DNA from: Capsaspora owczarzaki ATCC 30864
Lineage: Eukaryota; Opisthokonta; Filasterea
Length of the DNA stretch: 64,000 nucleotides
Assembly: GCF_000151315.2 (NCBI RefSeq)
Contig: NW_011887298.1
Location: 578,577 to 642,576 of the forward strand
Direction of reading: 5' to 3'
Shown here: positions 47,560 through 58,189 of the stretch, piece by piece
How positions within the stretch are numbered: position 1 is the first letter of the stretch
How the letters are laid out: every line of letters starts with the position of its first letter
Notes under the pieces: generated by a model
The model's database searches: none
The model's input: the letters and a program-made list of their open reading frames with translations, nothing else
What the model was told of the DNA's origin: nothing
Made by a program: the position numbers and the translations under genes

Positions 47560-50027
47560 ATGCTCTGCGCAGTGTGCGAGAACGAGACGTTTGTGGAGGA
47601 CGAGGACGGCTTCTTTGTGTGCGACGCATGCGGCACACAGTCGCAGGACTTTCGCCAGGAGGTGTCCGAGGTCGACGTTGCCGAGCTGGGCACCTTTCGG
47701 AGATCGAGGAAGGTCGTGCGAAACTACGCCTCCGCGCCGGATCCATCCACCCGCAGCGACAACGGTAACCATCGCTCGCTGTATTGGGTTGTTGCGTTCG
47801 ACGTAGCAAATTGTCGTTACTTTTTGTTGGTTTTGATCTGTGGATTTGCGTGCGAGGAGTGACTGACTTGCTTTTGGGGGTGTCCTCGTGTGTTGACAGT
47901 CGAAGACAACCCGACGCTGCTCGCTGGAGTCGAACCGCGCGATGCACTCCTGGCTGCGCTGCAATGCGTATTACAAATGCAAGTCCGAGTCATGATTACC
48001 AAGCTGCACGTCGCGCCCGAGCTGAAGGCGAGTTCACTCCATGGGTAGTGATGACCCCGGATCCAGCATCATCGTGATCGTGTGCACTCACCCTTGTCAC
48101 GTCTGGATTTTGCATTGTGTTACACAATCAATTTAGAATGTCGCCGGAAAGATGTGGTTTTCCTTGTTGAAGGCTGCTCGTGTGATGGGAGACGATCAGG
48201 ACGATGCGAGTTCTGCTGCCGTTGTTGTGACTGCCGTCGAGCCGCCAACGATGGGCGCATCGGCAAGTGCTGCTAGCAACGCATCTGCTCCAGCGTTCTC
48301 GCCTGTACGCGGGTGGGCGGCACGCTTTGCACCAGAGCCGTCCGCGTCGCCACTTTGGGCTTCGCCAGCCACTTCGCCCGCTCCGCATGCGCCATCCGAA
48401 TACGACATGCCGCCACGATTCTTGGATTTGAGCAGTGTTCAGGCACAACAATCCCGTGATAGCCAACGACGACGCATGCAAGCACAAGCCGCTTCTCTGC
48501 TGGCCAAACCAAAGCTGCAGCTGTGTCTCGCCATCTTGTTCCTGTCGTGCAACTATCTCTGCGTGCCAGTGTTGCTCATGGATATATTACGGTACGTCCT
48601 TTGACTTTGCTTTTTGCGCTAGTAAGGTCGCTGCTTGCACTGACTTGCATTGAATGTTTTGTGCAGATTGGTGGAGCGTGGCGAACTGCCATTCGTGTCC
48701 GCTCATGCCGCGCTTCCTCCGTGCTTTAGAAAGCCAACGGTCGCATTTCGGTCCCTTAAACCGCAGGTAAGAAGAAGAAGAAGCAATCGACGGGCGTTGG
48801 AGTCCGCTGAACAAAGCTTTGGCTAAAGTGCTCGTGCAACTTTTGTTTGCCTCTGCTTTACGTAATGACAACACAGCGAATCCCGTCGTCAGAGAAAATG
48901 TTTCAGCTAGTTCGTAAGGTGGCTCGAGTGATCGAGATACCGTCGGATCTTCCGTCGTGGTCACCACTAGCCTTCTGGACGACGACGCTGCAGGATTTGG
49001 CACTGCCTGGTAAGTCGAGAACCAGCAGCAGTGCTTGTATTCCAGAGCAAATTCCTCGTGCAACTCAACGTTCTGAGAGCATTTGCCCATCCTGTTTGCT
49101 CGAGCAGAAATCATGCAGCAGCAGATAGCTCAACTCGCAATGCTTGCGCCGGTCTCGTTGCATGTTCATGCATCCACGAAAACTATTCCAGAAGTGGCAT
49201 GCATGGCCTTTGTTGTTCTGGTGCTCAAACTACACTTTGGACTGGATGACAGCGAGCCAAGGTAAATATTGGTTTTTGTTTGTGCGGATTTTCGATGATT
49301 TTTCGTGTGATTCGTTAGGGATTCGAATGATTCTTGGGATGAACGTTCCTCACGCACAACCCATGGCCTCCAACAGATCGCGTGATACGGCAGCACACTG
49401 GAATGAATGGGTCGCGCACATGAGAGTCAAGTTTTCCAAACTGTTTTCTCCCGGAACGTCATTGTACGGCTTGTTGGTTTGTCGCAGCCTACTGTGTTCA
49501 GTTTTGCTGAAATCTAACGCTCGGGTGGTGTTGTTGTTCGAACAGACTTTCTGCCATGTCTGCCTCGGAAGAAGCTCAGCTACTGCATTTTGCCGACCAG
49601 CATGTGTTTGCTGCTGCCAATCCAACGCCAGCAAGTACGGTACCCTCTCTGTTCTATCGCGTGTCTGTGTCTGACATGGTCGTGAACTTGCTCTCACCAA
49701 TCTCTGTTTTCTGCAGCAATCAACGACATTCTGCACGTTCTCAAACAGGCTGTGCCAGCGTCCGCTCCTGCTGCCATGAGCGACAACGGCCCCACATCTG
49801 ATGCAACAGCAGCTGCACCCATTCTCCAGCTTCCTCCAGATAACCCTGACGTGTCCCAAACGTACATTCACTACTCTGCAGCCGACGACCTGGGCGAATT
49901 TCATGATGCCTATGCGTTTCTTTTGGCGATTTGCGCTACAAAGTGCCGAGCCAGTCCCGAGACGCTCCAGGTCGCCGTCAACGCACTCGAGCGCACGCTG
50001 ATAGTCTCGAGCGGCTCGATGCCCTGA
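47560..50027 (+). CDS. TAF1B: TAF1B/Rrn7-type RNA polymerase I initiation factor
   Basis: TFIIB-like factor that recruits Pol I to the rDNA promoter (SL1/core factor). Nine inferred exons: 47560-47764, 47900-48027, 48137-48591, 48667-48766, 48877-49009, 49108-49261, 49377-49463, 49546-49634, 49717-50027; 553 aa (human 588). An N-terminal zinc ribbon opens the protein (MLCAVCENETFVEDEDGFFV, then CDACG). Cyclin-fold helices follow with TAF1B-like blocks: LQCVLQMQVRVMITKLHVAP, LAILFLSCNYLCVPVLLMDI, LVERGELPF, EVACMAFVVLVLKLHFGLDD (very like human IIVVVLKLLFLLDD), AAHWNEWVAHM, and a late TYIHYSAADD (human has YIHY). Intron 2 uses a GC donor. The overall match is moderate but consistent across the length. 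Its start lies about 145 bp from the MULE. Confidence 0.85.
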
Positions 50028-50189
50028 TTCAGGTTCATGATTCGTGGATGATCGATTGAGCCTGTCGAGCTCCCCTTTGTGGTTCTGCACCCTTTTATCT
50101 TAATCTCTTAATAACGCGTTAACATTGTTCCATTCCGAGTTTGCGTGTTTTCGCGCACTCACTGTTTTTGATACTGTACAAAAAGCGAA

Positions 50190-52474
50190 ATGCCACCGAA
50201 GAAGGCTGAAGAGGAAGAGATTGTGCTGCTGGGCCGCGTGGGCACCAACTTGCGATGCGGTATTGTCGGTCTGCCCAACGTCGGCAAGTCGACCTTCTTC
50301 AACGTCCTCACCAAGTCGTCCGCCGCTGCCGAGAACTTCCCCTTCTGCACCATCGAGCCGAACGAAGCTCGCTGCCCCGTGAGTGCAAACAACAAGCCAA
50401 AGCATCGAAGCACTCTTCAGTCTGCTGTTCTTCATCTCTCCCCCCCCCACCCCCCGCGCACCCCACCGTTCTCCCTTGTCGGCGCCTTTCTTGTGTGATT
50501 TTTCATTCACTTTGAGTGTCGGGAGCGGAGGTCGATTCGCTGAAAACGGAGCGAGAAGAACCTGCGATCTCGGTTTCGCTTCAACGCAGTCAGTTCCCTC
50601 CAGCCTCAGCTCAACTCTCTCTCTCCCCCCCCCCAAATTCAAACAAGCCGATACGATGGCTTGTGAACTGCTGTGAAGCATCGTCTTCGTGGAACCAACG
50701 AGCACAGAGAACAAGTCAGTCAAAATCTTACAAGAGAAAAAAAAAAAAAAAAAGAGGCGCACATGGAAAACAGCATTGAAACCGAATGCAATGCAATGCC
50801 ATTGCCATACTCATCTGAACATGCTGATGGATGTCCCGCTCCAGCACTCTCTCCTCTAATTCATGAAACGAATCGTGCTCATAAAACTAACGGGCTCGGG
50901 CTCGGGCTCTCGCGCAAATAGGTTCCCGACGAACGCTTTGACTGGCTGTGCGCGCACCACAAGCCCGCCTCCAAGGTCCCCGCATACCTCCAGATCACTG
51001 ATATCGCTGGTCTCGTGAAGGGTGCTGCCGAAGGCCAGGGTCTTGGCAACGCTGTAAGCCCGAATGGGAAAAAAATGGGAAGGATTGAACTGCTGAACGC
51101 TTGGCAACTCACCCGATGATGCATGCATCGCACAACCTGCAGTTCCTCTCGCACATCAAGGCCGTCGATGGCATCTTCCACATGCTCCGCACGTTCGAGG
51201 ATGAGGATGTCACCCATGTCGAGGGCGACGTCAACCCCATCCGCGATCTCGAGATTATCCACGAAGAGCTGCGCCTCAAGGACCAGGAGTTCTTGGACAA
51301 GCACCTCGATTTCCTGACCCGCACCACCCGCCAGAGGTGGGTAGTTTGTGTTTTTTTGTTTTGTTGTCGTGCGGCAAATTGCTGCGTTTTGTTGTTCGAT
51401 CCTTGCAAAATTCTCTAACGAATCTGTCTGTTCGCATCATCACGAGTAGCAACGACAAGGCCAAGAAGGAGGAGCTCGCCATGTGCCAAACGGTGCACGA
51501 CTGGGTTGTCCGCGACAAGAAGGAGATCCGCTTTGGCACCTGGAACTCGAAGGAGATTGAGTTCCTCAACGACCTCACCCTCATCACTGCCAAGCCCGTC
51601 ATCTACCTCGTCAATCTTTCTGAGGAGGATTTCATCCGAAAGAAGAACAAGTGGTATGTAGAAGCGTTCTGGCGTGGCTTGGTGAGCAAAGAGGCAAGGA
51701 CACGGCGCACAATGTTGAAAAAAAATTGTGTGTGTGTTGTGTCTTCTTCCTTTTTCTTAGGCTGCCCAAGATCATCGAGTTTGTCCAGTCCCGCGACAAG
51801 CGATCAGTTGTCATTCCTTTGAGCGGTGCTTTCGAGAGCAAGGTACGGCATGAGATTGTTTTTTTTTTTCCTGCTTTTGTCTACCCTTTTTTTCTTCTTC
51901 TTCTTCTTTTGGTGGACACCGATGTAAACGCCGCCATCTCACTCGTCACAATGCTCAACCCCTTTGCCAGCTCCTCAACATGACCGAGCAAGAGGCCGCC
52001 GAATACCAAGAGAAGACCAAGTGCACCTCGTCGCTCCCCAAGATCATCCGCGCTGGTTTCAAGGCTCTGCAGCTCGAGTACTTTTTCACTGCCGGTACCG
52101 ACGAAGTCCGCGCTTGGACCATCAAGGTAATGAAGCTGATTGCTCGATTTTTGTTTTGCTGGAGGTGTTTGGTGCGAATGAATTTGGACGCCTTTGCCGC
52201 AACCATCTGACGGCCTCCTTGTGTCTTCTTGGCGCTTTTTTTTCTGTAGCGTGGCACCAAGGCCCCCCAGTCTGCTGGCCGTATCCACACCGATATGGAG
52301 CACGGATTTATCATGGCGGAAGTCATGCGCTTTGACGACTATAAGGAGGCTGGCTCTGAAAACGCAGTCAAGGCCGCTGGCAAGTACCTCATGAAGGGAC
52401 GTGACTATGTTGTGGGAGACGGCGATATCATCTTCTTCAAGTTCAACCGCCCGACTGGCGACAAGAAGAAGTAA
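50190..52474 (+). CDS. OLA1: OLA1, Obg-like ATPase (YchF family)
   Basis: Cytosolic P-loop ATPase of the TRAFAC class with roles in translation and stress. Exons: 50190-50378, 50922-51053, 51143-51336, 51450-51653, 51761-51842, 51971-52126, 52250-52474; 393 aa (human 396). Motifs: [18 protein letters not shown] (P-loop), [18 protein letters not shown] (switch I), [19 protein letters not shown] (switch II), a coiled-coil hairpin ([18 protein letters not shown]), [17 protein letters not shown] (NxxE in place of NKxD, typical of the family), and C-terminal TGS domain [34 protein letters not shown] and [14 protein letters not shown]. Intron 1 is long (543 nt) and C-run rich. The gene follows TAF1B on the same strand, 162 bp away. 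Confidence 0.97.
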
Positions 52475-53256
52475 ACTTTGGAGCTGTGTTTTTGGAACTT
52501 GCTTTGTTTTTTTTTTTTTTTTTTTGTTTTTTGCTGGAGTTCGCTCTCTTAAGTGTTGTGAGATCGAGCAAACAATACACTGTCTGCTGATCATTTCATT
52601 GTGTGCGAGGTCTGTGGCATTTTACGGTCACAACGGATGATGGGGGAATTCCGTATTTTGTGCTGCATTTTGTTGGTTATTTTTGACGTTTGAGCGGCTC
52701 AGTTGAGCTGTTGACTTGATCGTAGATTCATTCAATCGCTCACTTGTGAGATGATCGCCGACTCTACAGTTATTACACTGTTTGACTAATGTGAAAGCAA
52801 GGGGTTTCGTGCTCGAACCGAAGCAAAAAAGAAGAAAAAAAAAAAGAAAAAACTGAGCTTTTGTTTCTTTTCGTTAGATTTTGTTTTGTGAATGAATTGG
52901 TTTCAATGGATGGAAACTCAGAATTTGAAAGTTCGTTGAGTTGGTTTGAAAACTGTGGCTTCAATCAAAGGAAATAAAACAAAGGTGAAACCCCGAGGAA
53001 CCCGTCATTTTCTCACCCCGACCCATGTTTCTCGTTGTGTAGGATCGCTCAATAACTCTGTTATACATGTGGCCACGCAGCATAATTGGCATCTCGCTTG
53101 TAGTGTTTCGTGACTTTTGCACTGTTCAGTGCAAAGCAGAAAAAGAGGAAAGGATCAAATTTGTATTGAACATCAACGCATGCACACAATTGAAAAGAAA
53201 CAGACATGAAAGCACAATCTTGACGGCGAGTGAAAACAAAACACGACGTGCTTGCA
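52475..53256. other. Convergent intergenic region OLA1 / Roc-COR gene
   Basis: 3' flanks of two convergent genes. It has poly-T (52,507-52,525), an A-rich block near 52,830-52,850, and an AATAAA-type signal near 52,973. Nothing coding is supported on either strand. Confidence 0.5.
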
Positions 53257-56200
53257 TCACGGTGTTGAAGTGGATGGCGCGGAGGAATTGCGTGTAGCAT
53301 TGCCACTGGAAGAGCTGCTTGGCGCATTGCTAGAGGACCCGGCGGACGAGCTGCTCGAAATGGAGCTGGTGCGATAGATGGGCTCTTGCGCGTGCGTCGG
53401 ACAGACCCAACGAACCTCACCACCGTCGAGCACAACAGCTCGCTCCAAACCGGCAAAGGACTTGTACTCGTCGTTCTTGGACAGGAAAGCAGCCCATTCC
53501 CTTGCCGCCTCTTGGGACGAGTGTGTGACTTCTGAGGAAGCAGCAGATGCAGGCGCTGGTTGCTTTCCTTTCGCGCTGGAGCTCTTTTGCTGATCAGCAT
53601 GGTCGAGCAATCTTTGCAAGTAGTTCAAACCTTCGAGCGGGTCTTTCAAAGCAGTAATGGCTGAATCAACCGCATCCGTTACATCTGGTCCACCAGGAGC
53701 CAAGCTGGCTGCTTTCAAGAACGGACGCACAAACTCAAGCAGGCTGCGAACACGCGAACCATATTTTTTCAGCCACTTTGAAAACTTGGCAATTTCGTAG
53801 CCAGGATGACTGTCGATACGATGCCACTCTGGCTGGTTGTTGGAATTCATGTGGGCACACAGCAGGTGCGCAGTGTGGCGTGACTTGTAAAGTTCTTTGA
53901 GCTTGGAACACCAGTTCCGGGTCGCAGCCGGAGGCATCACGACAAACAACAACGGGCATGGTTTGTCCAGCAAGTCCAGCTGCATTTGGACTTGACTCGT
54001 GAAAAAACGAGCGATTTCGTTTCTCTGCTCCTGTTGCAGGGATTCTGCTGTGTCAAATCTGGAAATCAAGCTGTTGGCAAGCTCATCGATGCGCCTCAAA
54101 ACTGTAGACTGGATCAGCCGATCAAACTCGACAGGATCAGTTTGGACTGCATTGGGAATTGATCCAATGATGCCATCCAAAGCCTTATTGAAACGCTGCA
54201 AGTCCTGCGCTGACTGAGCGGCAATACTTTGAAGCTGCTGCACTCCAGAAGAAGTCACTTGCTTCTCGACTTCGCGAACAGAATGGATGGCTGCCGCACC
54301 AACTTCCTGCAATGTTTGCTTTCCAGATGCAATCAGTTGAGCTGCGACAAGTGATGCAACTTGCGTGGCTGCTGTTTGGATCTCGCTCGCCGGCGCCGGT
54401 TGCGGTTCGAGTTGCCGTAGCGCTTCGATATCCTCCGGTGTGGGTTGCGAAACCACTTTCAAGCGACGTTGCAAAAGCGAGCTGAGAACTGGAAGCCATT
54501 CCTCCTTTGGAAACGTGATGTGCGTGTGCGAACAAGATAAAGGTTGCTCATCGTTGATAACCGCATCCCGAACTTGAGGTCGTAGTGTCCACAGGCATGA
54601 TTTGTCATTGGGCTCATGCATGGGACAGCGCAGGTAGGTTTTCCACGAGATTCCAGGATACCAATCCGAGCTGAGCTTGTCCAGTATCTCAATCAGAGCT
54701 GGAAGCAGCCTCTCTGGATGCTTCCCGCGAGCGGTAAACTCGAGGCGCACATTGGAATCGTTGCGATGAGCACGCAGGAGCGCTCGAGGACCGCCGCAAT
54801 TGACCAGAACAGCATCTCGCCACGCCGTCAAGTGGAATTTCCGCTCGTGAAAGCGCACAACCAGCCTCGAGAAAAATCCTTCCAGCAAAAACTTGGTCTC
54901 CATCACAATGGCAACTTCATGCGGCTCGCCCGCTGCAGGCTTCAGAGACCATCTACTAGGGTCGGATTTGTAGGCTGGTAGGTACGAAGGGATGACATAG
55001 CGAGTGCCTGCGCTTGAAGCAGAATCGGTTCCAGGCTGATCGGCATCGCTCATCTTGTACAAAAGCTCGTATCGCTGAAGGAGCAGCACAAACTGATCAC
55101 AAATCGCAGAATCGATGCCCTTCCAAGCGTTTCGAAGCAGATTCTCTCGAGTCACAATGCCATCCGTGACCCATCGATCTTGAGGTTTCTGCGTAATCAC
55201 TCCAGTCAGGACTGTTTTCGTGAACCATTGAGGGTTCAAGATGACAATGTCGTTCATCGAAGCGAGGAGAGTTGCAGGTTGCAGCGCGGGAACATTGGAC
55301 GTGTCTTGGGTAGCTGAATTGGCGAGACGATGGAAAACGACCCAGCCTTGAAAACGCAAGAGCTCCATGAACGCATCGATTGCTCGCCCGCTGAGACGCA
55401 GTGACTGGCCAAGCTCGACAATTTCATGCCATCGACAGAGAGGCGGTTTGTTCTGGGCGACCAACTGATCGGCTCGCTTTCGGAGCAAGTCTCTGAGCTC
55501 AAGGTATTGACCATCCAACAGCCGATTGTAAAACGGCATGTTTTGTCCGGCTTGAAACAATGCACTCTTGAGTTCCGGCATGCTCGGGGCCCCCGTAGAG
55601 TTCCGCGCGTTAATGTAGACGGTCGAACGCACGTTAAACGAAACACTTGATTTTTTCAGGCTGCTGAGCAGATTGGCAAGATTTTGTTTTTGCTCTTGCT
55701 GCCGCTCCGAAGTGTACGACGGATGATCAATGTGGGTTCCAACAAGAATGATATCGGCGTTTGGAACGCAAGCGTGCAAGCTGCGTAGCCAAAAGGCAAG
55801 GCGCGAATGGAGTGATAAGTCTTCACGCACGTCAAACAAGACCAGGTAGACTGTTCGTTCTCGAAGAAAGAACTGGTGCGAAACCAGATAGACTTCTTGA
55901 CCAGCGAAATCCCAAATGATCAAAATCATGGATTCGCCTTTTTCACGCAGAACGACTGTCGAAATGTCAATACCATCGGTGGAATTGGCAATGCTGAATA
56001 TATTGGAGAACGCCTGTCGCACGTAACCGTCGGCGATTCCCCTAACAAGTGAAGTCTTGCCGACTGAAGGATCGCCAAGCACGACCACGCGGACTTCCCG
56101 GCATCGAACAGCACCAGATCGCTGCTGGTCATCAATGTGTCTGAATTTGGAAGGAAAAGTGAGGGCAGAATGGGTCGTCGGTGAACCAACCAAGCAGAGA

Positions 56201-57026
56201 ACTTACAATTGCAAGGTTGGATGGATACTGTGGCGCAGTACCGTTTCCTCCACATAACCGATCTGATTGTACGCCAAACTACCGATTGATCTGTGAGTAA
56301 TGCTGCGGTTGGGCATTCAGCACTGAAAACGCTTACTCGAGAATTTGCAAAGTCTTATTCTGTCGGAGTGCTTCTGAGATGGAAAGAGCCCCAGCGTCGC
56401 CAACGGGGTTGTGGCTCAAACTGTTGAGGCATTGAGTGAAAGCACTTGACGCTGAATCTTGCTGATCAATCGACTTACTCGAGCAGGGTGAGGGTCGTGT
56501 TCACCTTGAGTGCTTCTGCAATTGCCTGGGCTCCAGCATCATGAATTTGATTGTCGCTCAAGCTGTCAAGTTATTATCAGCAACCACGGTTCGACTGCCT
56601 TGATCTGGTACTCGATCTCGTTCATCACAGGCAGTCAACTTACTCAAGCTGGGTGAGCGTCGTGTTCACCTTGAGTGCTTCGGAAATTGCTTGCGCTTCA
56701 GCATCACCAATCAGATGGTAGTGCAGGCTGTCAAGCTACTGTCAGTGCCGCGGTTCGGCAGTCCGAATCTGTCATTCGATCTCATTCATCACTGGCAGTC
56801 CACTTACTCGAGCTTGGTGAGCGCTGTGTTCACCTTGAGTGCTTCAGCAACTGCCTGCATTGGAGCATCAGAATAAGCCCATAAACTTTCGACGCTTGTC
56901 AGTGTCATAATTCAGCACTTTCGTCTTTTTGTCTTTGCTCTCTTACCGGAGCTCACCACTCGCATTCTTGACTTTCTCATACCACTTGCGCTGGTTCGGC
57001 GTCATCGCCTCGTAAGACAGCGACAT
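53257..57026 (-). CDS. LRR-Roc-COR (ROCO family) protein without a kinase domain
   Basis: Seven exons: 56947-57026, 56808-56885, 56644-56727, 56479-56562, 56337-56420, 56207-56290, 53257-56140; 1,125 aa. Exon 1 (MSLSYEAMTPNQRKWYEKVK) and the one-repeat-per-exon LRRs match the LRR gene at 20 kb. The single large last exon encodes Roc: P-loop VVLGDPSVGKTSLV, IWDFAGQEVYLVSHQFF (switch II), LVGTHIDHP (G4). COR follows: LRFQGWVVFHRL, DIVILNPQWFTKTVLTGVI, YELLYKMS, RYVIPSYLPAYK. Next comes a Cys/His-containing block (LRCPMHEPNDKSCLW), a helical stretch, and CPLLFVVMPPAATRNW ... HPGYEIAKFSKWLKKYG. That last segment resembles tails I associate with fungal and holozoan Roco-like proteins. It ends in poly-Ser. 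Probably a GTPase-regulated scaffold; partners unknown. Confidence 0.93.
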
Positions 57027-58007
57027 GGCAAACCTGAACGCAACAATCACAACAAATGAGTGGATTCTCTGAGTGATTCCGACCCTGCTCATCAGTCTCT
57101 GAATTGCTGCTGCTACACTGAGCAACTTTACAGACGATTCCATTTGTCACTCCACCATCCGCAGCAGGCAGCAGCCATGCCCCACCATGCCCCAAGGTAC
57201 AAGCTGTTTGATCCTTCTGTTGATGCTGTTTGGATGTCACAAGCTTCACGCAATACAATCGGACAGTCCTCCCTCCCTCCCTTCCTCCCCCCACCTCAGC
57301 TTCGCGTTTGGTGAACCGACAGTCCACCAGCTGCCCTCCGAAGTTGTTGGGACGGCAGCCCAACAGCGGCCCTCAGAAGCAAGCAACGGCTGATCTTGAA
57401 CGAGATTGTTGTTTTGTTTACTTTGAGATTTGGTGAACAAACCAAACCTACGTCACAACAATGCAGAAAGAGTGAGCTGTGACGTTGCACATCTTCATTT
57501 GTACTGCATTGAGTTTGTTCTGATGATCCTGATTTTGTAGTTGCATTCATGAGCTTTGAAGTGGGAGGATTGAAATGTAACCAAAAACGAACCAAAAGCG
57601 AGCTTTTGATGGGAAACCGAGACGGAAGAGCATCTCTTTTGGAGCCGGGCAGTTATTACACTATCCATGATTACCTGTGACCTTGTAGCTGGCTCTGGAG
57701 AAGAGGGAAGGAGGGCAGAGACTTGGCTCATTGCAACGTCCACTGATCTCGAACCGATTTGTCAGTTTTCCGTATTTCACGACCATGCATCGTTCTTTGA
57801 ACAGTGCTCATCAGTTGCTGCTATGAGTAGATATCTGCTTCAGTCTTTGTAATTTTTCTTCCGTTCGCTCAGACACAGTTAGCATCAAAAAAAAAAAAAA
57901 AAACTTTCCATCTTTGCTCAAAAGAAACGGAAGAAAAAAAAAAAAAAACTTGCCCAAATTGCTTGAGCTTTTCGTCCAGCGAGAGTCAGAACGGCAGACC
58001 CACAGCG
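57027..58007. other. Divergent promoter region, Roc-COR gene / PAK
   Basis: About 980 bp between two divergent start codons. It has poly-A runs at about 57,888-57,903 and 57,935-57,948, just ahead of the PAK start. No open frame has family support. Both promoters should be here. Confidence 0.5.
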
Positions 58008-58148
58008 ATGGACTCGCTCAAGCAAATCGTGCGCAAGATCCGCGATCCAGCGGATGTCCGTGAAATCGGCTCGCCCTCACGCGTCGAGCACGGGGTGCAT
58101 GTGGTACGTGTAAAAACAATAAGGCATTCGAAACAAATCCAGCAAAAC

Positions 58149-58189
<41 letters not shown>

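Noticed and set aside
53776-54100. Kinase domain at the C-terminus of the Roc-COR protein
   Set aside because: No VAIK, HRD or DFG motifs anywhere in the last exon.
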